NCBI GenBank assembly: GCA_017610485.1
Contig: JAFCBY010000052.1
Span: forward strand, 1 to 11,750
Direction of reading: 5' to 3'
From: Candidatus Falkowiibacteriota bacterium
GTDB taxonomy: Archaea > Iainarchaeota > Iainarchaeia > Iainarchaeales > GCA-2688035
Length of the DNA: 11,750 bases
The translations under genes and the position numbers were made by a program. Below are positions 1-7,300 of the stretch, piece by piece. Numbering within the stretch: the first letter of the stretch is position 1; each line of letters opens with the position of its first letter. Under the pieces are notes generated by a model. That model did not search any database, was not told the DNA's origin, and saw only the letters and a program-made list of their open reading frames with translations.

Positions 1-1
1 T

Positions 2-166
2 TCAACAGACATGAAGCCATCCATTGTTGTGCTGCACGGCAAGATTGACTTAAAGAACGTTGACCCAGTCGCAATAAAGATTGCGGAATCTGAGAAGATT
101 CCACTAATTGTTACTGAGAAAGGCATTGACGAAATAAAGCAAGATTTGAAGAAGTATGAGAGCTAG
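2..166 (+). CDS. C-terminal fragment of an unidentified protein
   Basis: Reading from base 2 gives 54 codons open to the window edge, ending in TAG at 164-166. The product has a regular alternation: a hydrophobic strand (PSIVVLHGK), a helix (DPVAIKIAESE), another strand (IPLIVTE) and a closing charged helix ending KKYES. This resembles the last beta-alpha-beta unit of a Rossmann-like or DRTGG-like fold, but I do not recognise the family. An internal ATG at 11 is probably not the start, because the frame is open upstream. The gene converges on NMD3: its stop and the NMD3 stop share the palindrome CTAG at 163-166. Coding status is fairly sure; function is unknown. Confidence 0.6.
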   Translation, partial: STDMKPSIVVLHGKIDLKNVDPVAIKIAESEKIPLIVTEKGIDEIKQDLKKYES

Positions 167-858
167 AGCCTCAGCAGGAAAGTGAACCTGCGCCTTTCCT
201 TTCCCTTTTTGTCGTTGCCCAGCAGTTTGGTTGAGGTCTTGGTTTCGCCGCCGAGGGATTTTTGGGTGGCTCTCACCGCGTTTTGTGCAGCCTTCTTGCT
301 TCCGACCTTGAGATCAAGGCCGTTCTTCACTTTCTTGGTTTCGGTGGCTAGCGAGAGCGTGTTTGTCTTCCTTTGGGAGGAAAGGCTTTCGAGAATTTTG
401 TCCAGAGCCCGCTCCAGCTTTTTCTTGTCCCCGCTTCTGATTTGGATGATTGCCTCGTGGTACTGGCTTGCAAGGCGCATGCATGGGTCGCACTGGAAGT
501 TGTCTATTTTGATTGGGATGGTTTTTTCGAAGGACAGGGGGACTGAGTCAACAATGCCCTTTACCAGGATTTTGGCTTCAAAGCCTTCCTCGGCCTTTTT
601 CACTTCGGCAAAAACGGTTTCCTGCTCCAGGCCCTTTGCCTTCACCTTTTTTTCAACGAGCTTTGCAAGCAGTTTCTCTGTGGGAAGGGTCATTTTTCCG
701 AACAGCTTGTATTTTCCACAGGCCCTGCACTGGCTTATGTGCACTGATTCCGGGATTTCGACAAGCGCGTGCTTTTTGAGAAAGCATTGCTCACAGAATC
801 CCTTTATGAATCTTCCTTGTGTCTTGCCGCAAAGCGGGCAAAAATCTTCGCCTTTCAC
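163..858 (-). CDS. NMD3-family ribosome-associated protein
   Basis: This 231-residue product matches archaeal NMD3, the homologue of the eukaryotic 60S subunit export adaptor; the archaeal role is inferred to be large-subunit binding or quality control. The N-terminal zinc region has CxxC pairs at C7/C10, C22/C25 and C44/C47, with a fourth at C123/C126 (QCDPCMR). Next comes the family-typical YHEAIIQIR segment, and the C-terminal third contains GLDLKVGSKKAAQN and a KLLGNDKK motif. I chose the GTG at 858-856. The ATG at 936 adds 26 residues unlike NMD3 that overlap the upstream gene, while the GTG lies 4 bases after that gene's TGA with a GGGAAGTGA sequence just before it. It is last in the aCPSF2-membrane protein-NMD3 set. 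Its stop overlaps the stop of the opposing gene. Confidence 0.85.
   Translation of the reverse strand: MKGEDFCPLCGKTQGRFIKGFCEQCFLKKHALVEIPESVHISQCRACGKYKLFGKMTLPTEKLLAKLVEKKVKAKGLEQETVFAEVKKAEEGFEAKILVKGIVDSVPLSFEKTIPIKIDNFQCDPCMRLASQYHEAIIQIRSGDKKKLERALDKILESLSSQRKTNTLSLATETKKVKNGLDLKVGSKKAAQNAVRATQKSLGGETKTSTKLLGNDKKGKERRRFTFLLRL
176..210 (+). terminator. Possible hairpin/oligo-T terminator of the + strand gene
   Basis: Ten bases past the TAG at 164-166 an inverted repeat pairs AGGAAAG (176-182) with CTTTCCT (194-200) across an 11-base loop. It is followed by a T-rich run ending in five T (206-210). It lies inside the 3' end of the convergent NMD3 gene, so the sequence is also constrained by coding. 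A functional terminator is plausible but unproven. Confidence 0.35.
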
Positions 859-862
859 AAAA

Positions 863-1690
863 TCACTTCCCGAGGAAAACGCCTTTTTCAATGCCCATGT
901 AGAAGACGGCGTTGAGCACGTAGAGGTAGGTTGCAAACACCGCTGTCAGCAACCTTGTTAGTATCAGGGGAACGAACAGCAGCACCACAAGGACCGACTG
1001 CCCCTGCGTGTTTGACAGCACAACGATTGAGCCAATGAGGTAACTCAGCAGTGTTACGGCGTATGAGATAATCACTGCCTTGGATACCTCGCTTTTGTGC
1101 TTTAGCGAGGAATGAATTGTCATCTTGATTACCTTTACAAAGTTTATTTTTTCAAGGCTGCTTATTGGGTAGATTAGGTAGAAGAGCATGAAGAGAACTG
1201 TGAATGAGATGATTGCAAGGATTATGGAGATTATGAAGAATGCGGTGCCCTGAAGAAGGGCTATGAGCATGATGAATGCGAAAATGCCGAGGATTGCGAA
1301 CAGGAAGACCGAGAACAGCAGGACCGACGGAAAGATTGTTCCAAAGCGGTGAACGACTTCCTTAAAGGCCTTCCTGAAGTCAATGTCCTTCTTTTTGTAG
1401 TATTGCTGCACCAGCATCGGGTACATTGGGTTTACCACAAAGTAGTCTATTACGTATATCGCAAGGGTGTAAATGAAGAGAAGTATGACCTGAACCAGGG
1501 TGTTTATCAGCGCGGTCTGGCCCATGCTTGACACAGCGTCCACCGACAGGAGGTTCAGCTCTATCACGTACATTGGGAAAAGGACTACCAGGGGAAGGAA
1601 CAGGAAGGAAATGAGGATTTTTGCAATGAAGAAGCGGGGGCATTTTTTCAGCAGAGTGAAGCTGTCCACAAACACCCTTGCAAAACTCAT
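863..1690 (-). CDS. Polytopic integral membrane protein of unknown function
   Basis: The 275-residue product begins MSFARVFVDSFTLLKKCPRF, a short amphipathic lead-in, and then carries about six hydrophobic segments: roughly residues 22-47, 60-86, 118-145, 146-178, 205-226 and 232-265. No catalytic motif, signal cleavage site or conserved charged cluster is evident. The layout (cytosolic N-terminal helix, paired membrane spans, YPISSLEKINFVKVIKMT linker) recalls the many uncharacterised six-span archaeal and bacterial membrane proteins annotated as DUFs, but I cannot assign one. The ATG overlaps the TGA of the upstream nuclease gene as ATGA, implying translational coupling. Its own TGA is 4 bases before the NMD3 start. 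Confidence 0.75.
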   Translation of the reverse strand: MSFARVFVDSFTLLKKCPRFFIAKILISFLFLPLVVLFPMYVIELNLLSVDAVSSMGQTALINTLVQVILLFIYTLAIYVIDYFVVNPMYPMLVQQYYKKKDIDFRKAFKEVVHRFGTIFPSVLLFSVFLFAILGIFAFIMLIALLQGTAFFIISIILAIISFTVLFMLFYLIYPISSLEKINFVKVIKMTIHSSLKHKSEVSKAVIISYAVTLLSYLIGSIVVLSNTQGQSVLVVLLFVPLILTRLLTAVFATYLYVLNAVFYMGIEKGVFLGK

Positions 1691-2970
1691 GGGTTTTCAC
1701 TTAACACAATCTTTTCCCCCGCCGTTGGGACAAGGGTTTCAATTCCTGTTTCCTCTTTTATTTTTTGCTTGAATGTCTGGATGACTTCAACATCACCGTG
1801 CACCAGCAGGATTTTTTCAGGCTGCCATTTGGTGATTGCCCTTATCATTTCCCGCTGCGAGGCGTGGGCTGAAAAGTCGAACTTTTCAACCTTTCCCTTT
1901 ACTTCGTATAACTTACCGTCAATCTCTATTTTATTGGTTTCCATCAGCATTCTTCCGGCAGTGCCCTCAACCTGAAACCCTGTTAGGAAAACGTTGCTTT
2001 TCTCGTCACCGCTGATTGTCTTAAGGTAGTTTAAGGCAGGGCCGCCCTGAAGCATTCCCGCTGTTGTAACTATGACGCTTGGGCCCTTCAGGGCCTTTTT
2101 CCTATCCCCGTTGTTTCTCACCCAGTTGGTTTTGTCAAGGGCCTTTTTTAGAAACCGGGGGTTTTTCAGGAATTTGGGGAAGTTCATCATCAGCCTTGCA
2201 ACCTTTTGCCCCATTCCATCAAGGTAGACTGGGGCATTGATGTTGTACTCGTGCAGCACATCAATTATTTCCTGGCTTCTTCCGACTGCAAATGCCGGTA
2301 CAAGGGCGTTGCCTCCCTTGTCGAGCGTGTCCTGGATTTCCTCAACAAAAAGCTTTTCGCACTCCTTTCTCGGCGGGTGGTTCCTGTCACCGTAGGTTGA
2401 CTCTATGGCAAGGTAGTCAAGTTTGCCTGTGTTTAGGTCAGCTCCCTTAAACAGCCTTGTTTCCTCAACCTTAAAATCACCTGTGTAGAGAAACTTCTTG
2501 CCCTGCATTGAGAGCAGGGGCATTGCCGACCCCAGAATGTGCCCTGCGTCAAAGAACTGCATGCTGCAGTTTTTTGTGATGTGCAAATTTCGCTTGTAAT
2601 CAACAGGAAAAGTGTATTTGGCTGTCTTCTCTATTTCGTCCTTTGAGAAGGAAATGTCCTGCTCTTCAAGCTTTGCTATTTTCAAAGAGTCAAACCACAG
2701 TATTTTGCTTGTTTCAAGTGTCGGGGCCGTCATGTAGGAAAGAATGTGCGAGTTGACAAAGAGGTCCGGCAGCGCCCCTGAATGGTCCAGGTGCGCGTGG
2801 CTTATTACAACCGCGTCCAGGTTTGTCTCAACAGGCAGGGGATACTCTGAACCGTCCGGGCCCAATTTGAGGCCCCTGTCAAGCACAATCTTTTCGCCGA
2901 AGTCAAGCAGGAAACTGCTTCTGCCAACCTCTTTGCAGCCGCCAAGGGCTGTGAATGAAATTTCACTCAT
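1687..2970 (-). CDS. beta-CASP metallo-beta-lactamase ribonuclease, aCPSF2-like
   Basis: This 427-residue protein belongs to the archaeal CPSF73-like beta-CASP nucleases, which process or degrade RNA with two zinc ions. Visible motifs in order: HAHLDH at 58-63 (motif 2), AGHILGSAM with H144 (motif 3), GDF with D165 (motif 4), STYGD near 191, the beta-CASP insert (VPAFAVGRSQE near 224, YLDGMG near 249), VTTAGMLQGG near 301, FSAH with H369 and LVHGD with H391. There is no N-terminal KH region, and the length suits aCPSF2 rather than the longer aCPSF1. The start gives a family-like opening, with GGCKEVGRSSFLLD near the N-terminus. No strong SD precedes the ATG. A hairpin terminator ends only 12 bases upstream, so it either depends on readthrough or has a promoter inside the ferredoxin gene. 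Confidence 0.92.
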   Translation of the reverse strand: MSEISFTALGGCKEVGRSSFLLDFGEKIVLDRGLKLGPDGSEYPLPVETNLDAVVISHAHLDHSGALPDLFVNSHILSYMTAPTLETSKILWFDSLKIAKLEEQDISFSKDEIEKTAKYTFPVDYKRNLHITKNCSMQFFDAGHILGSAMPLLSMQGKKFLYTGDFKVEETRLFKGADLNTGKLDYLAIESTYGDRNHPPRKECEKLFVEEIQDTLDKGGNALVPAFAVGRSQEIIDVLHEYNINAPVYLDGMGQKVARLMMNFPKFLKNPRFLKKALDKTNWVRNNGDRKKALKGPSVIVTTAGMLQGGPALNYLKTISGDEKSNVFLTGFQVEGTAGRMLMETNKIEIDGKLYEVKGKVEKFDFSAHASQREMIRAITKWQPEKILLVHGDVEVIQTFKQKIKEETGIETLVPTAGEKIVLSENP

Positions 2971-2982
2971 GTCAACCAGTTC

Positions 2983-3006
2983 AAAAAAAAGGAGGGCTAC
3001 TCCTTT
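2983..3006 (-). terminator. Hairpin plus oligo-T terminator overlapping the ferredoxin stop codon
   Basis: On the minus strand AAAGGAG (3006-3000) can pair perfectly with CTCCTTT (2994-2988) across a 5-base loop, TAGCC, that contains the ferredoxin TAG. Five further T follow (2987-2983); the whole T tract including the stem is eight. Both the hairpin and the T-run fit archaeal or intrinsic termination of the nrdD-nrdG-ferredoxin transcript. A ribosome stopping at the TAG would cover the hairpin, so termination could depend on translation (inference). Confidence 0.6.
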
Positions 3007-3182
3007 ATGGTTATGGCCTTCTCCGGGCAGTTTGCCTCACAGGCCTTGCACTGAATGCAGTCCTCGGGCTTCTTTACTATGCTTTTCCCGTTTTCGATTT
3101 CAAAAACTTCCACAGGGCAAACGTTTTTGCAGACCCCGCATCCGATACACTTTTCCTTGTCAACATATGGTCTTTCAGCCAA
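2997..3182 (-). CDS. Small 2[4Fe-4S] ferredoxin
   Basis: This is a low-potential electron carrier of the bacterial or clostridial type. Counting from the upstream GTG, the ligands are C15, C18, C21 with C25-Pro, and C45, C48, C51 with C55-Pro, i.e. two CxxCxxCxxxCP sets binding two cubane clusters. I place the start at TTG 3182-3180 (61 residues, MAERPYVDKEK). GAGGAG lies 8 bases before it, right after the TAA of the DUF1858 gene. The GTG at 3191 directly abuts that SD and is unlikely to be used. As last gene of the nrdD operon it is a plausible reductant for the NrdG cluster, or a partner of FTR (both inference). Confidence 0.88.
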   Translation of the reverse strand: MAERPYVDKEKCIGCGVCKNVCPVEVFEIENGKSIVKKPEDCIQCKACEANCPEKAITIKE

Positions 3183-3197
3183 AGAAACCACTCCTCT

Positions 3198-3413
3198 TTA
3201 GTCTTTTTCAACAGCTTTGTTCATCTCTTCAAGCATTTTGTCAATGTCTTCGTCCGTCATTCCGTGGGCTTTTGCGCCCTGCTCGATTGTTTCGTATGCT
3301 GCCACGTGGCAGCCAACGCAGTGCAGGCCGTATTTGAGCATTATTGGCCCTGTGTCAGGATACTTCGAAACCATTTCACCTAAGGCCATTTCCTTGGAAA
3401 TTTTTTCAGCCAT
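3198..3413 (-). CDS. DUF1858-domain small redox protein
   Basis: The 71-residue product is a single DUF1858 domain, found alone or beside hybrid-cluster proteins and thought to form a redox-active disulfide. The core is a helix (LGEMVSKYPDTGPIMLKYGL) followed by HCVGCHVAAYETIEQGAKAHG, with C32 and C35 as the CxxC pair, then a DEDIDKMLEEMNKAV helix. The ATG at 3413 has only weak SD context. It sits 27 bases after nrdG and just before the ferredoxin gene. Position suggests a thiol carrier for the anaerobic reductase or its activase, but no sequence feature proves the partner. Confidence 0.85.
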   Translation of the reverse strand: MAEKISKEMALGEMVSKYPDTGPIMLKYGLHCVGCHVAAYETIEQGAKAHGMTDEDIDKMLEEMNKAVEKD

Positions 3414-3440
3414 GATAAAAACCCAACAGCAAAAAGCCTT

Positions 3441-4142
3441 TTAAATGCCTCTTACATGCACTTCCTTGAAAAATGTTTTCAGGGATTGTGCAAAGGATTC
3501 GAGCTCCTGACCGGAAAACGACCTTGTTTTCTCCAGGGCCTTGTCCAAAAGAGGCGAGTCCGAGTTAAACTGCTGTAGGAAGAAGCGCCTGCTTCCATTC
3601 AGCCATTGCCCAATCTCGACCAGGCTCTCCGCTGAATGAAGGCTGGGAACCACGGTGGTCCTGAACTCGTAGTCAACGCCGGATTTCTTGACGAGCTCAA
3701 CGCTTTCCCTTATTGCACCAAGGTCAACCCTTGTTCCGGCCGCCCTGTCGTAATCTTTGGGAGCGGCCTTTATGTCCATTGCAACATAGTCCAAAAGCTT
3801 CTTGGAGAGGAGCTCTTTCAGGAAGGCCGGCCTGGAGCCGTTTGTGTCAAGTTTTACAAGCAGACCAAACTCTTTTACCTTTGCAAGAAATGTTTCAAGC
3901 CCCTCGTGCAAGAGGGGTTCGCCGCCCGTAACGCATACTCCGTCCAAAAAGCCCTTCCTATCCTTTAAAAAGTCCAGGGCCTCCTGCTCAGGAATTTCTA
4001 CGCCTGTTCCCCTTTCGAGAACAAGCTGCCGGTTGTAGCAGAAGGGGCAGTGGAAATTGCATTTTGGAAGAAAAAGGGTTGAAGCCACTTTGCCGGGAAA
4101 GTCAATCAAAGTGGTTTTTTGGATGCCTTTGAAAACAAGCAA
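3441..4142 (-). CDS. nrdG: Anaerobic ribonucleotide reductase activating enzyme (radical SAM)
   Basis: NrdG uses a [4Fe-4S] cluster and S-adenosylmethionine to form the glycyl radical on NrdD. The protein opens with MLVFKGIQKTTLIDFPGK, typical of archaeal NrdG-like proteins. CNFHCPFC follows (CxxxCxxC, C28/C32/C35), then CVTGGEPLL (SAM-binding GGE, about 73-76) and KLDTNGSRP. The start is best placed at TTG 4142-4140 (233 residues): AGGAAGG lies 7 bases upstream, and this gives the expected N-terminus. An ATG at 4166 would add 8 residues and overlap the small glycyl-radical ORF; it has poor SD context. The 14-base gap after that ORF's stop consists of the SD and spacer, so the two are probably coupled. 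Confidence 0.92.
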   Translation of the reverse strand: MLVFKGIQKTTLIDFPGKVASTLFLPKCNFHCPFCYNRQLVLERGTGVEIPEQEALDFLKDRKGFLDGVCVTGGEPLLHEGLETFLAKVKEFGLLVKLDTNGSRPAFLKELLSKKLLDYVAMDIKAAPKDYDRAAGTRVDLGAIRESVELVKKSGVDYEFRTTVVPSLHSAESLVEIGQWLNGSRRFFLQQFNSDSPLLDKALEKTRSFSGQELESFAQSLKTFFKEVHVRGI

Positions 4143-4156
4143 TTGAAAACCTTCCT

Positions 4157-4303
4157 TTAATCGCATTGGGTAAGAGCCTTTTCTGCACTGTAGGTTTTTC
4201 TCTCAGCAAACTCTTCCTTCTTTCCCAAATTCCAGTTTTGAACAGGCCTTAGATAACCTACTACTCTACTGTAAATCTCACATTGTACATTGCATTTCTT
4301 CAT
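4157..4303 (-). CDS. Detached glycyl-radical C-terminus of NrdD (48 aa)
   Basis: The ORF begins MKKCNVQCEIYSRVVGY and continues LRPVQNWN...EEF.ERKTY. This is the canonical C-terminal segment of class III ribonucleotide reductase, with the radical glycine in RVVGY (G16). It lies in the +1 frame relative to the main nrdD ORF, overlapping it by 26 bases (4278-4303). The ATG is preceded at 9 bases by AAGGAGG. In single-chain NrdD the zinc ribbon runs CP.C...CEVYSR; here CPI ends the matching part of the large chain and CNVQCEIYSR resumes in the small one. Either this is a separately translated radical subunit or a one-base A-run error hides a fused protein with a 12-residue insertion. Homology is very secure; the mode of expression is uncertain. 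Confidence 0.8.
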   Translation of the reverse strand: MKKCNVQCEIYSRVVGYLRPVQNWNLGKKEEFAERKTYSAEKALTQCD

Positions 4304-7300
4304 TTTTTGAAACCTCCTTTTCTCTTATCTGAATTGGGCATGTCTCGTGCTTGCCCTTGATATAGCCGTGAACCGGGCAAATGCTAAACGTTGGTGTAAT
4401 GGTGTAGTAGGGCATCTTGAAGCCGTATGCAATCTTTTTGACAAGCTTTGAGCAGGCTTCTCCTGAGTCCATGGCCTCGCCCAAAAAGCCGTGCAAAACT
4501 GTTCCCCCGGTGTACTTACACTGCAACTCGTCCTGGTGCCTCAAGACCTCAAATATGTCGTCAGAGTAGCTTACAGGCAACTGTGTTGAGTTTGTGTAGT
4601 AGGGGTTTTCCTCGCCAGAGGACTTTATGCCTGGGTAGTTCTTCCTGTCAATCTTTGCAAGCCTGTAGCTTGTGCCCTCTGCAGGCGTTGCCTCCAGGTT
4701 ATAGATGTGGCCGGTCTCATCCTGGAAATCTGTCAAGCGGCTTCTGAAAAAGTCAAGTGTCTTCAATGCAAAGTTCTTGCCGTCGTTTGAGACAAGGGTT
4801 GTTTCCATGAAGTTCACAAGGCACTCGTTCATTCCAACCAAGCCAATGGTTGAAAAGTGTTGATCCAGGGTTCCCAAATAGCGCTTGCTCCAGGGAAGCA
4901 AACCATTCTTCATGTTCCTGTTTACCTCTTTTCGCTTAATTTCAAGGCTTTCCTTTGCAAGGTAAAGCAAATTGTCAAGCTTTTCAAAGAAGTCTGCCTC
5001 ATCCCTGGCCAAAAAGCCAAGCTTTGGCATGTTTATTGTCACAACGCCAATGCTTCCGGTTTTTTCCCCCGAGCCAAACAAACCACCTGTCTTCTGCATC
5101 AGCTCCTTCACGTTCAGTTGGAGCCTGCAGCACATGCTCCTCACATCACTTGGCTTCAGGCTGCTGTTGATAAAGTTCTGGAAGTATGGAATGCCGTACT
5201 TGGCGGTCATCTCAAACAACTTTTGGGCATTCTCAGAATCCCAGTCAAAATCCCTTGTCACATTGTAGGTCGGAATCGGAAAGGTGAACACCCTGTGGTC
5301 AGAGTCCCCTTCCAGCATTACCTCAATAAATGCCTTGTTTATTAGGTCCATTTCATCCTTGTAATCAGAATAAGTGCTGTCCTGGTCCTTTCCACCCAAG
5401 AGAACTGGAACATCCTTCAGGTCGTCCGAAACAACCCAGTCCATTGTAAGGTTTGTGAAAGGAACCTGGTTGCCCCACCTGCTCGTAGCATTAATTGCAA
5501 AGATGAATTCCTGCATGGACTGCTTTACCCTCTCATAACTCAAATTGTCGTTCTTTACCAGAGGTGCAAGGTAGGTGTCAAAGGACGAATTGTGCAATGC
5601 AAACAGGCCAACGCCTCCAACAAAGCATTCGCTTTCCTCAACACTTAAATCGTATTCGTATTCTGCTTTGGAAGCCATTTCCTTGTTTTCAAAGACTGGG
5701 GCTGACTCAAAATCTCCAAAGCCAAGAACCACCGGGTCTGACTTGTTGTGAATGAGCAATTCATATCTTGTAAAGCGCCCTGTTTTTGATTGCCTTTTTT
5801 CTTCAAAATTCTCAAGGTGCCTCACTTTAATGGATGTTCTGAAGCCCAAGCTTGTCGCAAGCAGGTTTAGCCCGGTAGCAAGCAAGTTTGAAGTTGTAAC
5901 AATGGCTTTGTTGTTGCCCTTTTTGTAGCCATCCCCCTTCACAACCTCGTTAATAAAATCGGATTTTAGCTCGTCTTTTAAGTAGAATAAGAACTCTGGG
6001 ACTTTTTTGTTTTCACAGTATTCCCCACAAAGTGAAACAATTGCTGTTGGAATTATTCCATCCATTATTATTTGCTTTTTGCCAGAGGGATAGTTCTGGA
6101 CAAAGTGGTTAACGCCAAGATTTTTAACAAGAGCCAATATTTCCTTTACGTATTTACCCTTCTGGCTCACTCCAAGTGAATGCTTGTAGACCCTCCAGCC
6201 CTCTGAGACATACCATGCAGCCAACTTTACAAACCACTTTAGCTTGTTTCCCTTCAACACAGAAGCTATCCCCTGCTGTTCCTTAAAGTTCACAAGCCGG
6301 CATTTTTTATCAGAACAAAATCTTGCAAACAAATCGAAGGAAATCTTCTTGTTCTTTAAGGCACTCCAAATATAGCCCCTACCTTTGCCACATTTTAGAG
6401 AAAGAGCCCCAAGCGAGCATTCCTTCCGAATGTTCTTTTTTATCTCATTAACCTGCCCTTCAGTTAATTTTACCCAAACAAGCTCGCTCAACGTTTTGTT
6501 TCCCTTGATTAATTCAAAGAGGTCTAAGCTGTCCTGCTGTGGCAAATCAACAGAGGAAACGGCACAAATGTTGCTTGCATTCACATTCCTTGTCTTAACT
6601 TCCTTTGAAGCAGGACTTAGGTCCACTGTCTGTTTAACCAACATCTCCTTTGCACTTTCAGGGGAATAAACTGCAAAATGCCTGCTTGGATTTTCGTCGT
6701 AATTCATTAAAGTGCTTTCAACAAGGCCGTCGTCCACAAGTTTTCCAACCAGTTTGTCAGGCGCGCTAATGCCAAGCTGCAAGCCAGTGCTCCCCAAGTC
6801 GTAACTGTGAAGGGGCTGATTCTCTGAAATGAAGTGAAACAAGTTTGCGCCCTTTTTGCTGAGATAGTGATGCGTATTAAGTGAGAAAACAGAGTGTGAC
6901 TTTGAAACAAAAACAGGGCCCTTGTTTGTTCTGACTAAATGCAGAGGGTCAGAAATTGGGTGCCTTACCGCTTTGGTAATCCTCTTCCACGCGAGTTTTC
7001 CTGTTTTGCAATCAAAAGACAGGGCTTGGCAATTCTCTTCAGCCATTTCAGCATACTCCAAGCCATTAGAAAGTTTGACAACGCCACTGGACTTTTGTAT
7101 AAGGTCATCACAAAAGGCTCCAATGCGAACCACTTTTATGCCGCCTTTCTTATCCCTAATTATTATTGTCTCCTTTGGATGAACCGAAAATGCCTGGGCG
7201 CCTGCCCACTCGTTTTGAAGCGTGCCCATGAAATTCACTATCTGGCCCAAGGCCGCATTGAAGTGCTTTGCCGGCTTTGCGGAAATCCTTCCAGGAACCC

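Noticed and set aside
182..961. Plus-strand 259-codon ORF opposite NMD3
   Set aside because: It is an antisense shadow: the opposite strand carries clear zinc motifs and family signatures.
4303..4308. Programmed -1 frameshift at the A6 run in nrdD
   Set aside because: The glycyl-radical ORF is in the +1 frame relative to the main frame, so -1 slippage does not reach it; separate initiation or a one-base error fits better.
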